Origin: Aeromonas finlandensis
Lineage (GTDB): Bacteria; Pseudomonadota; Gammaproteobacteria; Enterobacterales; Aeromonadaceae
Assembly (NCBI RefSeq): GCF_000764645.1
Contig: NZ_JRGK01000032.1
Span: 1-64,000, forward strand
Direction of reading: 5' to 3'
DNA length: 64,000 bases
Made by a program: the position numbers and the translations under genes. Positions 28,385 to 38,671 of the stretch are shown here, piece after piece. The notes beneath the pieces were generated by a model, which worked only from the letters and a program-made list of their open reading frames with translations, ran no database searches and had not been told where the DNA came from. Position 1 is the first letter of the stretch. The number at the start of each line of letters is the position of its first letter.

Positions 28385-29113
28385 TCAATCATTATCCGGC
28401 TCCTGCTGCGGTGCGGGTTCTTGCGTTTGCTGTTGGGCCAGTCGCTTGGCCTCTTCGATCATCTGCTGGGCCCGTTTGCTGGGGCCTGACTCTGCCGGGG
28501 CAGGAGTCACCTGCTGGTAGCCCTGCACCTCCATCGGTTTGCGACGGGTATAGCGGCGGGTCTTGAGGGCGCGAATGAACTTGAGCATCCATTGATGCTG
28601 GGAGTCGAACACTTCGGGGCGCCCCAGCCAGTAGGCGATAAACTCCCCCAGATCCTCTTCGCTGTAGCTGGCATCGATCACCCCGCACAGGCGGGCGAGG
28701 GTAGGTAGCTCCTCGTCCGGTCGCCATTGCAGATGCATCTGGAAGGGGCGCTCCGGCAGGGGGCTGCGCAGTTTCTGGGTCAGCAGTGGCAACTGGAACG
28801 GGCACTGATGGTAGTGCTCACTCTCGGGCTGAGCCTCGACCTGTAGCAGGCCTGCCTCCATCAGTTCATCGAACAGCTCGGTGAGCTGGCGGGCATTGAC
28901 CTGAAACGAAAAGCCGCAGGGATCGCCCGGGTCGACCACCGCCAGCGCCCGACCCAGCTCGGGATAGTTGAGCCGGGCCAGCTGATTTTCCAGCACCAGT
29001 CTGCGCAGCTGCAGGGTATAGAGACTGCGGGCCGGATGGGACAATCTGGGGTGGGCGAGGGCGCTGTATTCGGCTGGGGTCATGGTCTTCTTCACGGGCT
29101 GGAGTGGGGGCAT
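28385..29113 (-). CDS. DnaT-like primosomal protein
   Basis: The product is 242 residues (232 if the ATG ten codons in, at MTPAEYSALAHPRLS, is used). The first half looks like a winged-helix domain. Residues about 165-200, YSEEDLGEFIAYWLGRPEVF and following, resemble the DnaT single-strand DNA-binding domain. The tail is low-complexity, rich in Gln, Pro and Glu. It precedes the DnaC-like gene by 71 bases. A role in replication restart is inferred from this pairing. Confidence 0.7.
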   Translation of the reverse strand: MPPLQPVKKTMTPAEYSALAHPRLSHPARSLYTLQLRRLVLENQLARLNYPELGRALAVVDPGDPCGFSFQVNARQLTELFDELMEAGLLQVEAQPESEHYHQCPFQLPLLTQKLRSPLPERPFQMHLQWRPDEELPTLARLCGVIDASYSEEDLGEFIAYWLGRPEVFDSQHQWMLKFIRALKTRRYTRRKPMEVQGYQQVTPAPAESGPSKRAQQMIEEAKRLAQQQTQEPAPQQEPDND

Positions 29114-29402
29114 TATCCCTTATGGCGTTGGCTTGCACAATTCGCATGGGCAGTGACACCATGGCTAATCCTGACCTATGGCGAAGAGGTGATGCTACAG
29201 GGGGCACTGACAATGGATTGAGCCACGCAGTTGCTGTGGCCTCAGCATTAATTAAACCCGGGATATCGCACCATCAGGGCTGTTTCTGAAATCGAAAGTC
29301 GGGAGTGCAGTCGATTTTTGACGCAGGGACAGCTACATTCCAGCCGATTTGGTCTAGTCTTATTACTTAAATAACCAATTGACTAATAAGGTTTTTATCA
29401 AG

Positions 29403-30374
29403 ATGTCAAAAGCCGGGCTACGGATCCTGGTGGTGGAAGACGAGGCTGTTTTTCGCCACTCGCTAGTCAGTTACCTCGCACGGGACGGGGCAACGGTGTT
29501 TCAGGCGGAGGATGGCATTGAAGGGCTTTCGGCGGCGGCGCTTTACCATCCCGACGTGGTGCTGTGCGATCTCAATATGCCCAATATGGATGGGCACGAG
29601 GTGATTGCCTGTCTCTCTGCCCGTTATCCCCATATCCCGGTGATCGTCATTTCTGCCCAGAGCACCATGGAGGCCGTGGCCAGCGCGTTGCGTGCCGGTG
29701 CGCGCGATTATCTGCTCAAGCCCCTCGAGGATTATGCGCTGGTCGAGCGCAGCATCGAACAGTGCCTCAACGGCAGTGCCAACCGGGCTCAGCAACTGGA
29801 GCTGATGGAGCATATCGATTTCTTCAGCGCTCACGACAAGGCGGCCAGCCGCCTGCTGGCGGGGCTCAAGCCACCGGGCTTGCAGGAGTGGGGCCCCTGG
29901 CAGGTGACATTCAAGGGGTTGGGGCAGCTGTTTATCCCCGATACCTTCAAGGTGGAGGACAAACTGTTGGTGCTGGTGATGGAACTGCCCATCATGGGAA
30001 AAGATGCCGCATTTTGTGGGGCACTGGTGCGCTCCTTGATGAACGTCCCCTATCGCCAGTTTCAGCAGAACGAGAGCCGTTTACTGAGCCAGCCGCACCG
30101 GTTGCTCGACTACCTCAACCATCAGTTGATGGCGTCCGGGCTTCGCCACTCTTTTGCCATGGCGGCGCTGCTGTTTGATCAGCACGATGGGCTGGTGTTT
30201 GCCAACGCCGGGCTCACCTCTCCCCACTGGCTGATGCGCTCCGGTGGCTTGCCCCTTGGCTTGATGCGCAGCAGCCACTATGCCCTGCACAAGCGCAGCT
30301 GGCATGAACCGTTCGCTTTACAATTTCGCAGCGACAGCGGCGGCTCGCTGGATGTGCAGGTTCGCCATCACTGA
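29403..30374 (+). CDS. rssB: Regulator of RpoS RssB
   Basis: The product is about 323 residues. A receiver domain occupies 1-125, with the acidic pair near 12-13, phosphoacceptor Asp56 in CDLNMPNMDGHE, and DYLLKP with the conserved Lys near 106. The C-terminal domain is a degenerate PP2C-like fold, as in RssB, the adaptor that delivers sigma-S to ClpXP. In E. coli rssB sits beside galU; here galU is one gene away. The ATG lies ten bases after AAGG; an in-frame TTG upstream is less likely. The 289 bases upstream of it hold no gene that I can see. Confidence 0.85.
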   Translation: MSKAGLRILVVEDEAVFRHSLVSYLARDGATVFQAEDGIEGLSAAALYHPDVVLCDLNMPNMDGHEVIACLSARYPHIPVIVISAQSTMEAVASALRAGARDYLLKPLEDYALVERSIEQCLNGSANRAQQLELMEHIDFFSAHDKAASRLLAGLKPPGLQEWGPWQVTFKGLGQLFIPDTFKVEDKLLVLVMELPIMGKDAAFCGALVRSLMNVPYRQFQQNESRLLSQPHRLLDYLNHQLMASGLRHSFAMAALLFDQHDGLVFANAGLTSPHWLMRSGGLPLGLMRSSHYALHKRSWHEPFALQFRSDSGGSLDVQVRHH

Positions 30375-30399
30375 TGCTGCCTGACAACAGGCCAAAACA

Positions 30400-30432
30400 A
30401 ACAGGGCGCCCGATGGGCGCCCTGTCTGTTTT
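30400..30432. terminator. Terminator between rssB and the peptide transporter
   Basis: ACAGGGCGCC-CGAT-GGGCGCCCTGT stem followed on the plus strand by a T-rich tail, and flanked by AAACAAA on the other side; it likely serves both convergent genes. Confidence 0.85.
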
Positions 30433-30448
30433 TTACAATCCTGACCGT

Positions 30449-31846
30449 TTAGACGGCGGCAGACTGCAGTTTCTTCTCTTGAGCTTGCGGCTCTTTGGCC
30501 GGGCCTTCGGCACCGTGCATCCAGTAGACCAGGCGGTTGGCCATGGTCAGCAGGATCAGGGCGCTCAGTACCGCAGCCAGGGCGATGCCACCGAAGATGG
30601 CGATCGGGCCAGCTTCACCAACGAAGGAGCCGATAAAGCCCGCTGCGTAGTTGGCCAGGGCAACGAAGCCAAACCAGGCACCCATCATCAGGGAGGCCAG
30701 GCGCAGCGGAGCCAGCTTGGTCACCATGGAGAGGCCGATCGGGGAGAGGCAGAGCTCGCCCAGGGTGTGGAACAGGTAAGCACCTACCAGCCAGAACATG
30801 GAGGTCTTGACGGTCTGGTCACCACCTTGCTGCAGCACGGCACCGACCATGAACAGGAAGCCGACAGCCAGGAACAGCAGACCCATGGCGAACTTGACCG
30901 GAGAGTTCGGCTCTTTCTTGCCGAGCTTGATCCAGATGGCAGCCACGATCGGGGCCAGAGTGATAATGAAGAAGGGGTTCAGGGACTGGAACCAGGCGGT
31001 CGGCACTTCGAAGTTGCCGATCATGCGGTCGGTATACTCCTGGGTGTAGAGGTTCATCAGACCACCGGCTTGCTCGAAGCCAGCCCAGAAGATGATGGTG
31101 AACAGACCCAGTACCAGGATGACCTTGATGCGATCCACTTCCTGCTTGGTCAGCGGTGCTTTCTGCTCGGTAGTACGCAGAGCAGCTGCACGCTGGGCGG
31201 CTGTGACGCGACCGATGTTACCCAGGAAACGCTGGGCCATGGTGGCCTGGATCACCAGGGAGAGCAGCATACCGATACCGGCGCCGACGAAGGCAGCTTG
31301 CCAGCCGTAGGCAGTGGCGGCAGCACCACAGATCACGCCTGCCAGCAAGGAACCCAGGTTGATGCCCATGTAGAAGATGGTGAAGGCACCATCACGACGG
31401 TGATCACCCTCTTCATAGAGGTCACCCACCATGGTGGAGATGTTCGGTTTGAACAGGCCGTTACCCACGATCAGCAGTGCGAGACCTGCGTAGAACATGG
31501 TGTTGACCATATCCGGGAACATCGCATGGGGCAGTGCCAGGGTGAACTGACCTGCGGCCATCAGCACGGCACCGATCAGGATGGCGCGACGTTGACCCAG
31601 GAAGGTGTCAGCCAGCCAGCCGCCGATCAGCGGAGTGATATAAACCAGACCGGTATAGATACCGTAGAGTTTGAGGGCATCTGCCTGACTCCAGCCCAGA
31701 CCGCCGTTGGCAGTCAGGTCAGTCAGATAGAGCACCAGCACGGCACGCATGCCGTAATAGGAGAATCTCTCCCACAGTTCGGTACTAAAGAGCAAAAAAA
31801 GCCCTTTAGGGTGACCTAAAAAGGTCCCTTTTGACGGGTTATTCAT
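30449..31846 (-). CDS. POT/PTR-family proton-dependent di- and tripeptide symporter
   Basis: The product is about 465 residues starting MNNPSKGTFLGHPKGLFLLF, with 12-14 hydrophobic segments. FSTELWERFSYYGMRAVLVLYL is the POT signature carrying the ExxER motif for proton coupling, and FYMGINLGSLLAGVICG is the second PTR2 signature. It resembles DtpA/DtpB (YdgR/YhiP); which one cannot be settled. The ATG has a GGAAG ribosome site. It sits between rssB and galU. Confidence 0.93.
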   Translation of the reverse strand: MNNPSKGTFLGHPKGLFLLFSTELWERFSYYGMRAVLVLYLTDLTANGGLGWSQADALKLYGIYTGLVYITPLIGGWLADTFLGQRRAILIGAVLMAAGQFTLALPHAMFPDMVNTMFYAGLALLIVGNGLFKPNISTMVGDLYEEGDHRRDGAFTIFYMGINLGSLLAGVICGAAATAYGWQAAFVGAGIGMLLSLVIQATMAQRFLGNIGRVTAAQRAAALRTTEQKAPLTKQEVDRIKVILVLGLFTIIFWAGFEQAGGLMNLYTQEYTDRMIGNFEVPTAWFQSLNPFFIITLAPIVAAIWIKLGKKEPNSPVKFAMGLLFLAVGFLFMVGAVLQQGGDQTVKTSMFWLVGAYLFHTLGELCLSPIGLSMVTKLAPLRLASLMMGAWFGFVALANYAAGFIGSFVGEAGPIAIFGGIALAAVLSALILLTMANRLVYWMHGAEGPAKEPQAQEKKLQSAAV

Positions 31847-31998
31847 TGGAACTTCCACCTGTGTCTTATATTTTTTTGAGTTTTTTATGCAAGGGCGAGA
31901 AACACGCCTCAATCCTTATAGAGCATGTGTGAATAAATTACAACATTATGATTTGCTGAGAGTTTATTTGGTATTGATTGATTTTTTGTTGCGTAAAT

Positions 31999-32026
31999 GA
32001 AAAAAGAGCATCATTTGATGCTCTTT
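31999..32026 (-). terminator. Terminator of galU
   Basis: AAGAGCATCA-AA-TGATGCTCTT stem followed by six T on the minus strand. Confidence 0.9.
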
Positions 32027-32059
32027 GAATACGTCTATAAAAAACAGATTTATCAGTGA

Positions 32060-32971
32060 TTACAACTGCTTGACGAACTGCTTCAGCCAGCCGATGAATT
32101 CACCGTTCAGTTCGTGATGGCGTACGGCATATTCCACGTTGGCTTTCATATAGCCGAGCTTGCTGCCGCAATCGTGGCTTTTGCCCTTCATGAAGTAGGC
32201 GTTGACCTGCTCCTGCTCCATCAGCATGGCGATGGCGTCGGTAAGCTGTATCTCGTCACCGGCACCGGCCGGGGTCTTCTCCAGCAGCGGCCAGATATTG
32301 GAGGAGAGGACGTAACGACCCACCACCGCCAGATTGGAGGGGGCTTCGTCACGGGGCGGCTTCTCGACAATGGCTTGCATCGGCAGGGACATCCCCTCGC
32401 TCAGAGCTTCCCCCTTGATGTCGGCGATGCCGTACTTGTCCACTTCGCTCTCGGGAACCGCTTCCACCATGATCTGGCTGATCTGGTTCTCTTCGTACAT
32501 GTGCACCATCTCGGCCAGGTTGTCCTGCTTGAGGTTGCTGGCGACGTCGTCGATCAGTACATCCGGCAGCAGCACGGCGAAGGGATTGTCACCGATTAGC
32601 GGACGAGCGCACAGTACTGCATGACCCAGCCCTTTGGCCTCGCCCTGACGGACGTGCATGATGGTGACGTCTTTCGGGCAGATCTGTTGCACCTCTTCCA
32701 GCAGCTGACGCTTGACCCGCTTCTCGAGGGTTGCTTCCAGCTCGAAGCTCTTGTCGAAGTGGTTTTCGATGGAGTTCTTACTGGAGTGAGTGACCAGAAT
32801 GATCTCCTTGATCCCGGCTGCGATGGCTTCGCGCACCACATACTGGATCAACGGTTTGTCGACCACCGGCAGCATCTCTTTCGGGATGGCCTTGGTGGCA
32901 GGGAGCATACGGGTACCCAGACCGGCTACCGGGAGTACGGCCTTGCGAACAACGAGAGGAGTCTTTTTCAT
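32060..32971 (-). CDS. galU: UTP-glucose-1-phosphate uridylyltransferase GalU
   Basis: GalU makes UDP-glucose for LPS, capsule and trehalose synthesis. The product is 303 residues. The nucleotidyltransferase motif [20 protein letters not shown] (residues about 10-29), [15 protein letters not shown] and the UDP-glucose-binding [12 protein letters not shown] and [11 protein letters not shown] regions are all present. It is monocistronic, with its own terminator. Confidence 0.97.
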   Translation of the reverse strand: MKKTPLVVRKAVLPVAGLGTRMLPATKAIPKEMLPVVDKPLIQYVVREAIAAGIKEIILVTHSSKNSIENHFDKSFELEATLEKRVKRQLLEEVQQICPKDVTIMHVRQGEAKGLGHAVLCARPLIGDNPFAVLLPDVLIDDVASNLKQDNLAEMVHMYEENQISQIMVEAVPESEVDKYGIADIKGEALSEGMSLPMQAIVEKPPRDEAPSNLAVVGRYVLSSNIWPLLEKTPAGAGDEIQLTDAIAMLMEQEQVNAYFMKGKSHDCGSKLGYMKANVEYAVRHHELNGEFIGWLKQFVKQL

Positions 32972-33015
32972 GGAAAACTATCCAGCGGGATTAAAGTGCG
33001 GCCATGATACTCCAA

Positions 33016-33048
33016 GAAAAATGGGGCAGCCACAGGCAGCCCCATTTG
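33016..33048 (-). terminator. Terminator of comEA
   Basis: AAATGGGGC and GCCCCATTT close a stem extended by an inner GCC/GGC pair-set; five T follow on the minus strand. It lies just after the comEA stop. Confidence 0.8.
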
Positions 33049-33067
33049 CACATGCAGTGCTCGGACG

Positions 33068-33388
33068 TTATTTGACGATGATCATGTCACGGTTGGCATC
33101 CAGGGTTGCTGGACCAATGCCGCTGACATCAGCCAGTTGATCGACCGAGGTGAACTTTCCCTGCTTTTCACGATAATCGACGATGGCTTGTGCCTTCTTG
33201 TCGCCGATTCCTTTCAGGTTGGTAAGCTCGGCAAGGGTCGCCGTATTGATATTAATTTTGCCGCTCTCCTTGGCAGCAGTCGCTGTGGTGGTCTGTTTGG
33301 GCGCTGTTTTATCCGTCGCCAACGAGGGTTGGCTGAACAGGGGCAAGCAGGCCAGCAGCATGACTGCAGAGAGTTTCTTCATCAGCAT
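33068..33388 (-). CDS. comEA: ComEA-family helix-hairpin-helix DNA-binding protein
   Basis: The product is about 106 residues: a signal peptide (MKKLSAVMLLACLPLF then SQPSLA), a Thr/Ala/Lys-rich linker, and a C-terminal helix-hairpin-helix pair from ININTATLAELTNLKGIGDK to VSGIGPATLDANR. ComEA-type proteins bind incoming DNA in the periplasm during natural transformation. Of three nearby in-frame ATGs the one at 33388 has GGAGG seven bases upstream. It is a short periplasmic form with a single HhH module. Confidence 0.85.
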   Translation of the reverse strand: MLMKKLSAVMLLACLPLFSQPSLATDKTAPKQTTTATAAKESGKININTATLAELTNLKGIGDKKAQAIVDYREKQGKFTSVDQLADVSGIGPATLDANRDMIIVK

Positions 33389-33702
33389 TTCCATTCCTCC
33401 ATGATGTGGATGTTGCCGAGTGGCCTATTGACGAATAGCGTATCGAACGGGTCTTTTTTACTGCAATTTTTAGCAGGTCAGATCGCCATGCCGATGGTGG
33501 GATATTTGCTATAAGCGTTCCGTGATGAATCCCATCTATATCCAACCTTATGATCTTTAATGTGTTTTACATGCATCATTGATGTGGCTAGCACGGTTCA
33601 TTATGACTCTCTGCTCAAGTCGTTGCTGGCGCGCCGCATGGCATTATTCTGCGCAACACTGAGTTGATGGCATGTTTAACTGGTCTTCAAAAGAGAACCA
33701 AT
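33389..33702. other. Gene-free spacer between comEA and pta
   Basis: This stretch of over 300 bases is more AT-rich than its surroundings and carries no frame with a ribosome site. It should hold the comEA promoter. I looked for a CRP-S type competence site (TGCGA-N6-TCGCA) and found none that is convincing. Confidence 0.5.
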
Positions 33703-33736
33703 AAAAAAGGCTGCTCACCTTGGGTGAGCAGCCTTT
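33703..33736 (-). terminator. Terminator of ackA-pta
   Basis: AAAGGCTGCTCACC and GGTGAGCAGCCTTT form a long perfect stem with a three-base loop and a six-T tail on the minus strand, 29 bases after the pta stop. Confidence 0.93.
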
Positions 33737-33764
33737 GTGATCGGTTTTTTCAGGCTAGAGCTGA

Positions 33765-35927
33765 TTAGGCTTGTTCGTCAGCCTGAGCAGCCTGGATACC
33801 GGTCAGGGCGATGGTGTAGACGATGTCGTCAACCAGGGCGCCACGGGAGAGGTCGTTGACCGGCTTGCGCATGCCTTGCAGCATCGGGCCGATGGAGACC
33901 AGGTCAGCGGAACGCTGTACCGCTTTGTAAGTGGTGTTACCGGTGTTCAGGTCAGGGAAGACGAACACGGTGGCTTTACCGGCAACCGGTGAGTTCGGTG
34001 CCTTGGACTTGGCCACGTTCTCCATGATGGCCGCATCGTACTGCAGCGGGCCGTCGATGATGAGGTCGGGGCGCTTGGCCTTGGCCAGCTCGGTCGCTTC
34101 ACGCACTTTCTCTACATCGGCACCGGCGCCAGAGGTACCGGTAGAGTAGGAGATCATGGCAACGCGCGGCTCGATGCCGAAAGCGGCAGCAGAGTCGGCG
34201 GACTGGATAGCGATCTCGGCCAGCTGCTCGGCAGTCGGATCCGGGTTGATCGCGCAGTCACCGTAGACCAGAACCTGGTCAGGCAGCAGCATGAAGAAGA
34301 TGGAGGAGATCAGGGAAGAGCCCGGAGCGGTCTTGATGATCTGCATCGGCGGACGGATGGTGTTGGCAGTGGTGTGCACCGCACCGGATACCAGGCCGTC
34401 AACTTCATTGCGCTCCAGCATCATGGTACCCAGTACCACGTTGTCTTCCAGCTGCTCGCGAGCAACCACTTCGGTCATGCCCTTGTTCTTGCGCAGCTCG
34501 ACCAGACGCGGCACATAGCGCTCGCGAACAACGGCCGGATCGATGATCTCGACGCGATCGGTCAGAACCACACCCTGCTGCTCAGCAACACGACGGATCT
34601 CTTCCGGGTTACCCAGCAGCACCGGACGGGCAATGCCACGCTCGGCACAGATGGCGGCAGCCTTGATGGTGCGCGGCTCGTCGCCTTCCGGCAGCACGAC
34701 ACGCTTGTTGGCCTGACGGGCCAGCTCGGTCAGCTGATAACGGAATGCTGGCGGGCTCAGACGACGGGAACGGGTCGAGCTGACAGTCAGCGACTCGATC
34801 CAGTGCTTGTCGATGTGGCCAGCCACATAGTCCTGCACCAGCTCGATACGCTCGCGGTCATCTTCCGGAATATCGACGTTGAAGTTCTGCAGGCTGACGG
34901 CGGTCTGCCAGGTGTTGGTACCGGTCATCATGATCGGCAGGCCGGTGGCCATGGCCTGTTGGCACAGAGCCATCACTTGCGGTTCCGGATGGTAGTTACC
35001 GGTCAGCAGCAGGGCACCCAGCTTGACGCCGTTCATGGCGGAGAGGCAGGCAGAGACGATGACGTCAGAGCGGTCGCCAGAGGTGACCAGCAGGCTACCC
35101 GGACGGAAGTGCTCAACCATGTTGTGGATGGAGCGGGCACAGAAGGTCACGGTCTGCAGACGACGGCTGTCCAGCTCACCCTTGTGCAGGATCTTGGCAG
35201 CCAGATGCTTGGCGAGATCCTTGGCGCGCGGGGCGATCAGCTGAGTGTTCCAGGGGATGCAACCCAGGATGCGCAGCGGGCTCTTGCCGAATACTTGCAG
35301 CACTTCCAGGTTGTGGGCAGCGTCAGAAGCGTGGTGATGGGCTTCGAACATCTCGGTCAGGTCAGGGCGGGTTACGCCGTGCTCGTCAACCGGCGCGCCA
35401 ACCTTGTTGATCACGCAACCAACGATACGGGGGTTGTTGACACCACCGAAGTTGGAGCAGGCCAGCTCGATGCGCTCTTTCAGCTTCTGGCTGGAGTCAT
35501 GGCCCGGATGGGTCACGAATACCATGTCGGCGTCCAGCGCCTTGGCAACGTCGTAGTTCAGCTTGTTGGCAAAGGGCTGCTTGTCGGTCGGCACCATACC
35601 TTCGACAACCAGCACTTCGGCACCACTGGATTTCACGTGCTCTTCGAAGCGGGCCACGATCTCTTCCAGCAGGATATCGGTGTTGCTGGTGCTGATCATG
35701 TTCTCGGCGTAGGAGAGGGTGAACGGCTCGGGCGGATTGATGTTGGCAGCAGCGCGGATAACGGCGGTTGAACGCTCGGCACCGATTTCACCCGGACGCG
35801 GCTGGGCGACCGGTTTGAAGAAGCTGACATTGACACCGTGACGTTCCATGGCGCGAACAACGCCAAGACTCACGGAAGTTACGCCGACACCAGTGCCGAC
35901 TGGGATAAGCATAATAGTGCGTGCCAC
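33765..35927 (-). CDS. pta: Phosphate acetyltransferase Pta (long form)
   Basis: Pta converts acetyl-CoA and phosphate to acetyl phosphate. At about 720 residues this is the long three-domain form: an N-terminal P-loop-like CobQ/BioD domain, a central DRTGG domain (about 220-340) and the C-terminal catalytic PTA domain from about 390 with [19 protein letters not shown]. The GTG at 35925-35927 was chosen because AAGGGG precedes it and the product then begins (M)[14 protein letters not shown] like E. coli Pta; an ATG six codons upstream lacks a ribosome site. It follows ackA. Confidence 0.95.
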   Translation of the reverse strand: MARTIMLIPVGTGVGVTSVSLGVVRAMERHGVNVSFFKPVAQPRPGEIGAERSTAVIRAAANINPPEPFTLSYAENMISTSNTDILLEEIVARFEEHVKSSGAEVLVVEGMVPTDKQPFANKLNYDVAKALDADMVFVTHPGHDSSQKLKERIELACSNFGGVNNPRIVGCVINKVGAPVDEHGVTRPDLTEMFEAHHHASDAAHNLEVLQVFGKSPLRILGCIPWNTQLIAPRAKDLAKHLAAKILHKGELDSRRLQTVTFCARSIHNMVEHFRPGSLLVTSGDRSDVIVSACLSAMNGVKLGALLLTGNYHPEPQVMALCQQAMATGLPIMMTGTNTWQTAVSLQNFNVDIPEDDRERIELVQDYVAGHIDKHWIESLTVSSTRSRRLSPPAFRYQLTELARQANKRVVLPEGDEPRTIKAAAICAERGIARPVLLGNPEEIRRVAEQQGVVLTDRVEIIDPAVVRERYVPRLVELRKNKGMTEVVAREQLEDNVVLGTMMLERNEVDGLVSGAVHTTANTIRPPMQIIKTAPGSSLISSIFFMLLPDQVLVYGDCAINPDPTAEQLAEIAIQSADSAAAFGIEPRVAMISYSTGTSGAGADVEKVREATELAKAKRPDLIIDGPLQYDAAIMENVAKSKAPNSPVAGKATVFVFPDLNTGNTTYKAVQRSADLVSIGPMLQGMRKPVNDLSRGALVDDIVYTIALTGIQAAQADEQA

Positions 35928-35962
35928 TTTATACCCCTTGTTCATTTTTTGGGATCAGGAAA

Positions 35963-35984
35963 AGGCCGCCCTGGTGGGCGGCCT
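35963..35984 (-). terminator. Hairpin in the ackA-pta gap
   Basis: AGGCCGCCC-ACCA-GGGCGGCCT followed by TTTT on the minus strand lies between the ackA stop and the pta start. It is a strong enough stem to end many transcripts after ackA, or to set an ackA:pta ratio by partial readthrough; pta may also have its own promoter. Confidence 0.7.
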
Positions 35985-36000
35985 CGAGTTACTGCGTCAA

Positions 36001-37203
36001 TTAAGCGCCGACCAGTTCCAGCGCGTCGTGGGCGATAACCCACTCTTCATTGGTCGGGATAACCAGGGCTTTGGTAGAGCCGGCCTTGGTGATCTCGCCA
36101 CCCTTGCCGAAGCGGGCAGCCAGGTTGGCGTCGTGATCAACGTCAAAGCCCAGCAGACCCAGCTTGTTCAGGGTGATTTCACGGATAGGTGCGGAGTTTT
36201 CACCGATACCACCGGTGAAGACGACGGCGTCCAGACGACCATCCATGGCGGCGGCGTAGGCACCGATGTACTTGGCCAGGCGGTAGCAGTAAACGTCCAT
36301 GGCACGCTTGGCTTCTTCTTTGCTGTCGTAGTTGTCTTCAACGAAACGGCAGTCGGAGGTGACTTCGGTCAGACCCTGCAGGCCGGACTCTTTGGTCAGC
36401 ATGGTGTTGATATCGGCAACGCTCATGCCCAGCTTGTCGTGCAGGAAGAAGATGATGGCCGGGTCCAGATCGCCGGAGCGGGTACCCATGACCAGGCCTT
36501 CCAGCGGGGTCAGACCCATGGAGGTATCAACAGACTTGCCGTTCTTGATGGCGCAGACGGAACCGCCGTTGCCCAGGTGGCAGTTGATGATGTTCAGCTC
36601 TTCAACCGGCTTGTTCAGCTGCTTGGCAGCTTCCAGGCTGATGTAGTAGTGGCTGGTGCCGTGAGCGCCGTAGCGACGGATGCCGTTCTCTTTGTAGAGC
36701 TTGTACGGCAGGGCGTACAGGAAAGCTTCTTCCGGCATGGACTGGTGGAACGCGGTATCGAATACAGCCACGTTCTTGTCAGCCAGAGCCGGGAATATGC
36801 GGCGCGCTTCACGGATACCGATCAGGTGAGCCGGGTTGTGCAGCGGGGCGTACGGAACAGCGGCTTCGATGCCGGCAATCACGTCTTCGCAGATGACTAC
36901 GGAAGAGGTGAAGCGCTCGCCACCGTGAACAACACGGTGACCGATGGCGATCAGGTTTTTGGACAGTTCCGGATTGAGCGGCAGGATCTTGTTGACGATG
37001 AAGTCCAGCGCTTCCTGGTGAGCGGCACCCGCGCCCAGATCGGCACTGCCTTTCTCGCCATTCAGTTTCCACTTGATGCGGGCGTCGTCGAGGTTGAAGC
37101 ACTCGGCCAGGCCGGACAGCAGGTCATCACCGGTGGTTGCGTCAATGACAGCAAACTTCAGGGAAGAGCTGCCACAGTTAAGAACAAGAACCAGCTTACT
37201 CAT
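36001..37203 (-). CDS. ackA: Acetate kinase AckA
   Basis: AckA exchanges acetyl phosphate and ADP for acetate and ATP. The product is 400 residues. The two family signatures are present, [17 protein letters not shown] at the start and [12 protein letters not shown] near 90, with the phosphate-binding [16 protein letters not shown] and the [13 protein letters not shown] motif. It is the first gene of ackA-pta, next to yfbV and yfbU as in enterics. Confidence 0.98.
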   Translation of the reverse strand: MSKLVLVLNCGSSSLKFAVIDATTGDDLLSGLAECFNLDDARIKWKLNGEKGSADLGAGAAHQEALDFIVNKILPLNPELSKNLIAIGHRVVHGGERFTSSVVICEDVIAGIEAAVPYAPLHNPAHLIGIREARRIFPALADKNVAVFDTAFHQSMPEEAFLYALPYKLYKENGIRRYGAHGTSHYYISLEAAKQLNKPVEELNIINCHLGNGGSVCAIKNGKSVDTSMGLTPLEGLVMGTRSGDLDPAIIFFLHDKLGMSVADINTMLTKESGLQGLTEVTSDCRFVEDNYDSKEEAKRAMDVYCYRLAKYIGAYAAAMDGRLDAVVFTGGIGENSAPIREITLNKLGLLGFDVDHDANLAARFGKGGEITKAGSTKALVIPTNEEWVIAHDALELVGA

Positions 37204-37310
37204 GAATAAATCCTATCGCAGATTGGGTTGTGTAGGCGGATGCGTTGGACGCGGTGCGTCCAAAAACTTTCAACTTATCCTTATGAGGGTTGGCAATCTG
37301 TTGCTTGCCC

Positions 37311-37328
37311 CTTGTATAGTGATACAAG
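37311..37328. promoter_or_regulatory. Palindromic operator-like site upstream of ackA
   Basis: CTTGTATAGTGATACAAG has perfect seven-base arms around a four-base centre, in the gap between the divergent ackA and yfbV genes, about 110 bases from the ackA start. TTGTAT/ATACAA half-sites are reminiscent of GntR-family operators. No regulator gene lies next to it. Confidence 0.45.
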
Positions 37329-37507
37329 ACCCGAAATCCAGACGTCCCTGACAGGTCAATAGCAAGAAGCTTTTGACGCAAAAATGGGCGTACAAAGGAT
37401 AACCCGATTGTTGAAAAATAACAAAGTCATCCTCAACCTTTGTTACTTTGCATCAAATTTTGTCGAGGTTTTGCCGTTGGTACGTTCAAAAAGCGCTCGG
37501 AGGTAGT

Positions 37508-37948
37508 ATGAGCATGAACATTTTTGGAACTAAGTTACAGCAAGGCCGCCATTATATGACGCTTTGGCCGCGCCGTCCCGAGCTCAATTCGATGTTTCCT
37601 GAAAATCGGGTGATCAAGGCAACCGAGTTTGCTCTCAAGGTGATCCCCGCGCTGGCGGTGCTGAGCGTAATGCTGCAGTTCCAGTTTGGCGAGCTGCACT
37701 ACTGGCCCTCCGTCATCACTTCCGTGCTGTTTCTGCTCAGTTTACCGCTGCAGGGTTACTACTGGCTCGGTCAGCGGGCCGACACCCGTTTGCCCCCTTC
37801 GCTGGCGAGCTGGTATCGGGAGATCAACGGCAAGATGAACGAGCAGGGTGGTCGTCGTCAGCTGGTGTCACAACCCCGCTATGAAGAGCTGGCCGATACC
37901 CTCAAGGCTGCTTTCCAGCAGCTCGATAAATCCTTTCTCTACGAATAA
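37508..37948 (+). CDS. yfbV: UPF0208 membrane protein YfbV
   Basis: The product is 146 residues starting MSMNIFGTKLQQGRHYMTLW, with two central hydrophobic segments (about 45-62 and 70-88). It matches YfbV (TerY), an inner-membrane protein described in E. coli as affecting Ter macrodomain insulation. It is divergent from ackA, the same neighbourhood as in E. coli. GGAGG precedes the start. An open frame upstream from 37448 is not supported. Confidence 0.9.
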   Translation: MSMNIFGTKLQQGRHYMTLWPRRPELNSMFPENRVIKATEFALKVIPALAVLSVMLQFQFGELHYWPSVITSVLFLLSLPLQGYYWLGQRADTRLPPSLASWYREINGKMNEQGGRRQLVSQPRYEELADTLKAAFQQLDKSFLYE

Positions 37949-37962
37949 CCCGATTCAGATGC

Positions 37963-37989
37963 AAAAAGGCGCCAGTGGCGCCTTTTTTG
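37963..37989. terminator. Bidirectional terminator between yfbV and yfbU
   Basis: AAAAAGGCGCC-AGT-GGCGCCTTTTTT; A and T tracts on both sides suit both convergent genes. Confidence 0.92.
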
Positions 37990-38007
37990 TTGCGGTCGGT
38001 GTGCGGA

Positions 38008-38508
38008 TCAGGCCGCCAGTACCTTGCGGATCTCCTGGATGGAGAGCTTGTACTGACGGGGGCACTGACGCCACACCTGCAGCATCCGCTGGTACTTGTC
38101 GCGCATGGCGATGTCGCTGGAGAGCTCGTCGCACGGGCATTTGAGCTCGGGGAAGCGCTTGTCCACCTCCAGCAGGAAGCAGACGTAGTCGGCCAGTTCA
38201 CGCTCCTGACTGCGGCTGTAGCCGTTGAACTCCAGCCGGCTGGCGTTGATCTCGCCCTGATCGGCCGCATCGAGATTGCCCCATGAGATGGCCAGTGCGT
38301 GGTGCAGCTCCAGGGTATCGATCACCTCCTGGCAAGTCGCCAAATCCAGATGGCCGAAGCTCTTCTCCAGCTCGAGGATCTGCAGGCAGTAGCCGCGCTC
38401 GATGATGGTGCTGGCGCGCTGGTAGACGTCCGCTTTCTCCGGATTGAGTTTCGCCAGAATTTCGTACTGGTTGCTCAGGATCAAACGCTCAGTGTTGCTC
38501 ATGTTCAT
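38008..38508 (-). CDS. yfbU: YfbU family protein
   Basis: The product is 166 residues, close to E. coli YfbU throughout: the start MNMSNTERLILSNQYEIL, then TIIERGYCLQILELEKSFG, and the end YQRMLQVWRQCPRQYKLS. YfbU has no firmly known biochemical role. It sits beside yfbV, ackA and pta as in enterics. Confidence 0.9.
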   Translation of the reverse strand: MNMSNTERLILSNQYEILAKLNPEKADVYQRASTIIERGYCLQILELEKSFGHLDLATCQEVIDTLELHHALAISWGNLDAADQGEINASRLEFNGYSRSQERELADYVCFLLEVDKRFPELKCPCDELSSDIAMRDKYQRMLQVWRQCPRQYKLSIQEIRKVLAA

Positions 38509-38628
38509 GGGATATCTCGCTGGAAGATGATTCTGGGGTCACGTTAACCCATATATAAAATGAATTTTTTGATCTGGGCGGGGGAGTTGGTGAGAAAAAT
38601 CCGCTGGCAAGGGGCGGCTTGCCAGACA

Positions 38629-38655
38629 AAAAAGGCCTGCGTGGCAGGCCTTTCA
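38629..38655 (-). terminator. Terminator of gcvR-bcp
   Basis: AAAGGCCTGC-CAC-GCAGGCCTTT with six T on the minus strand, just after the bcp stop. Confidence 0.9.
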
Positions 38656-38671
38656 ATGACGCAGGGGAGGG

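Noticed and set aside
34374-35771. A 465-codon plus-strand frame opposite pta
   Set aside because: Antisense shadow of a clearly identified gene.
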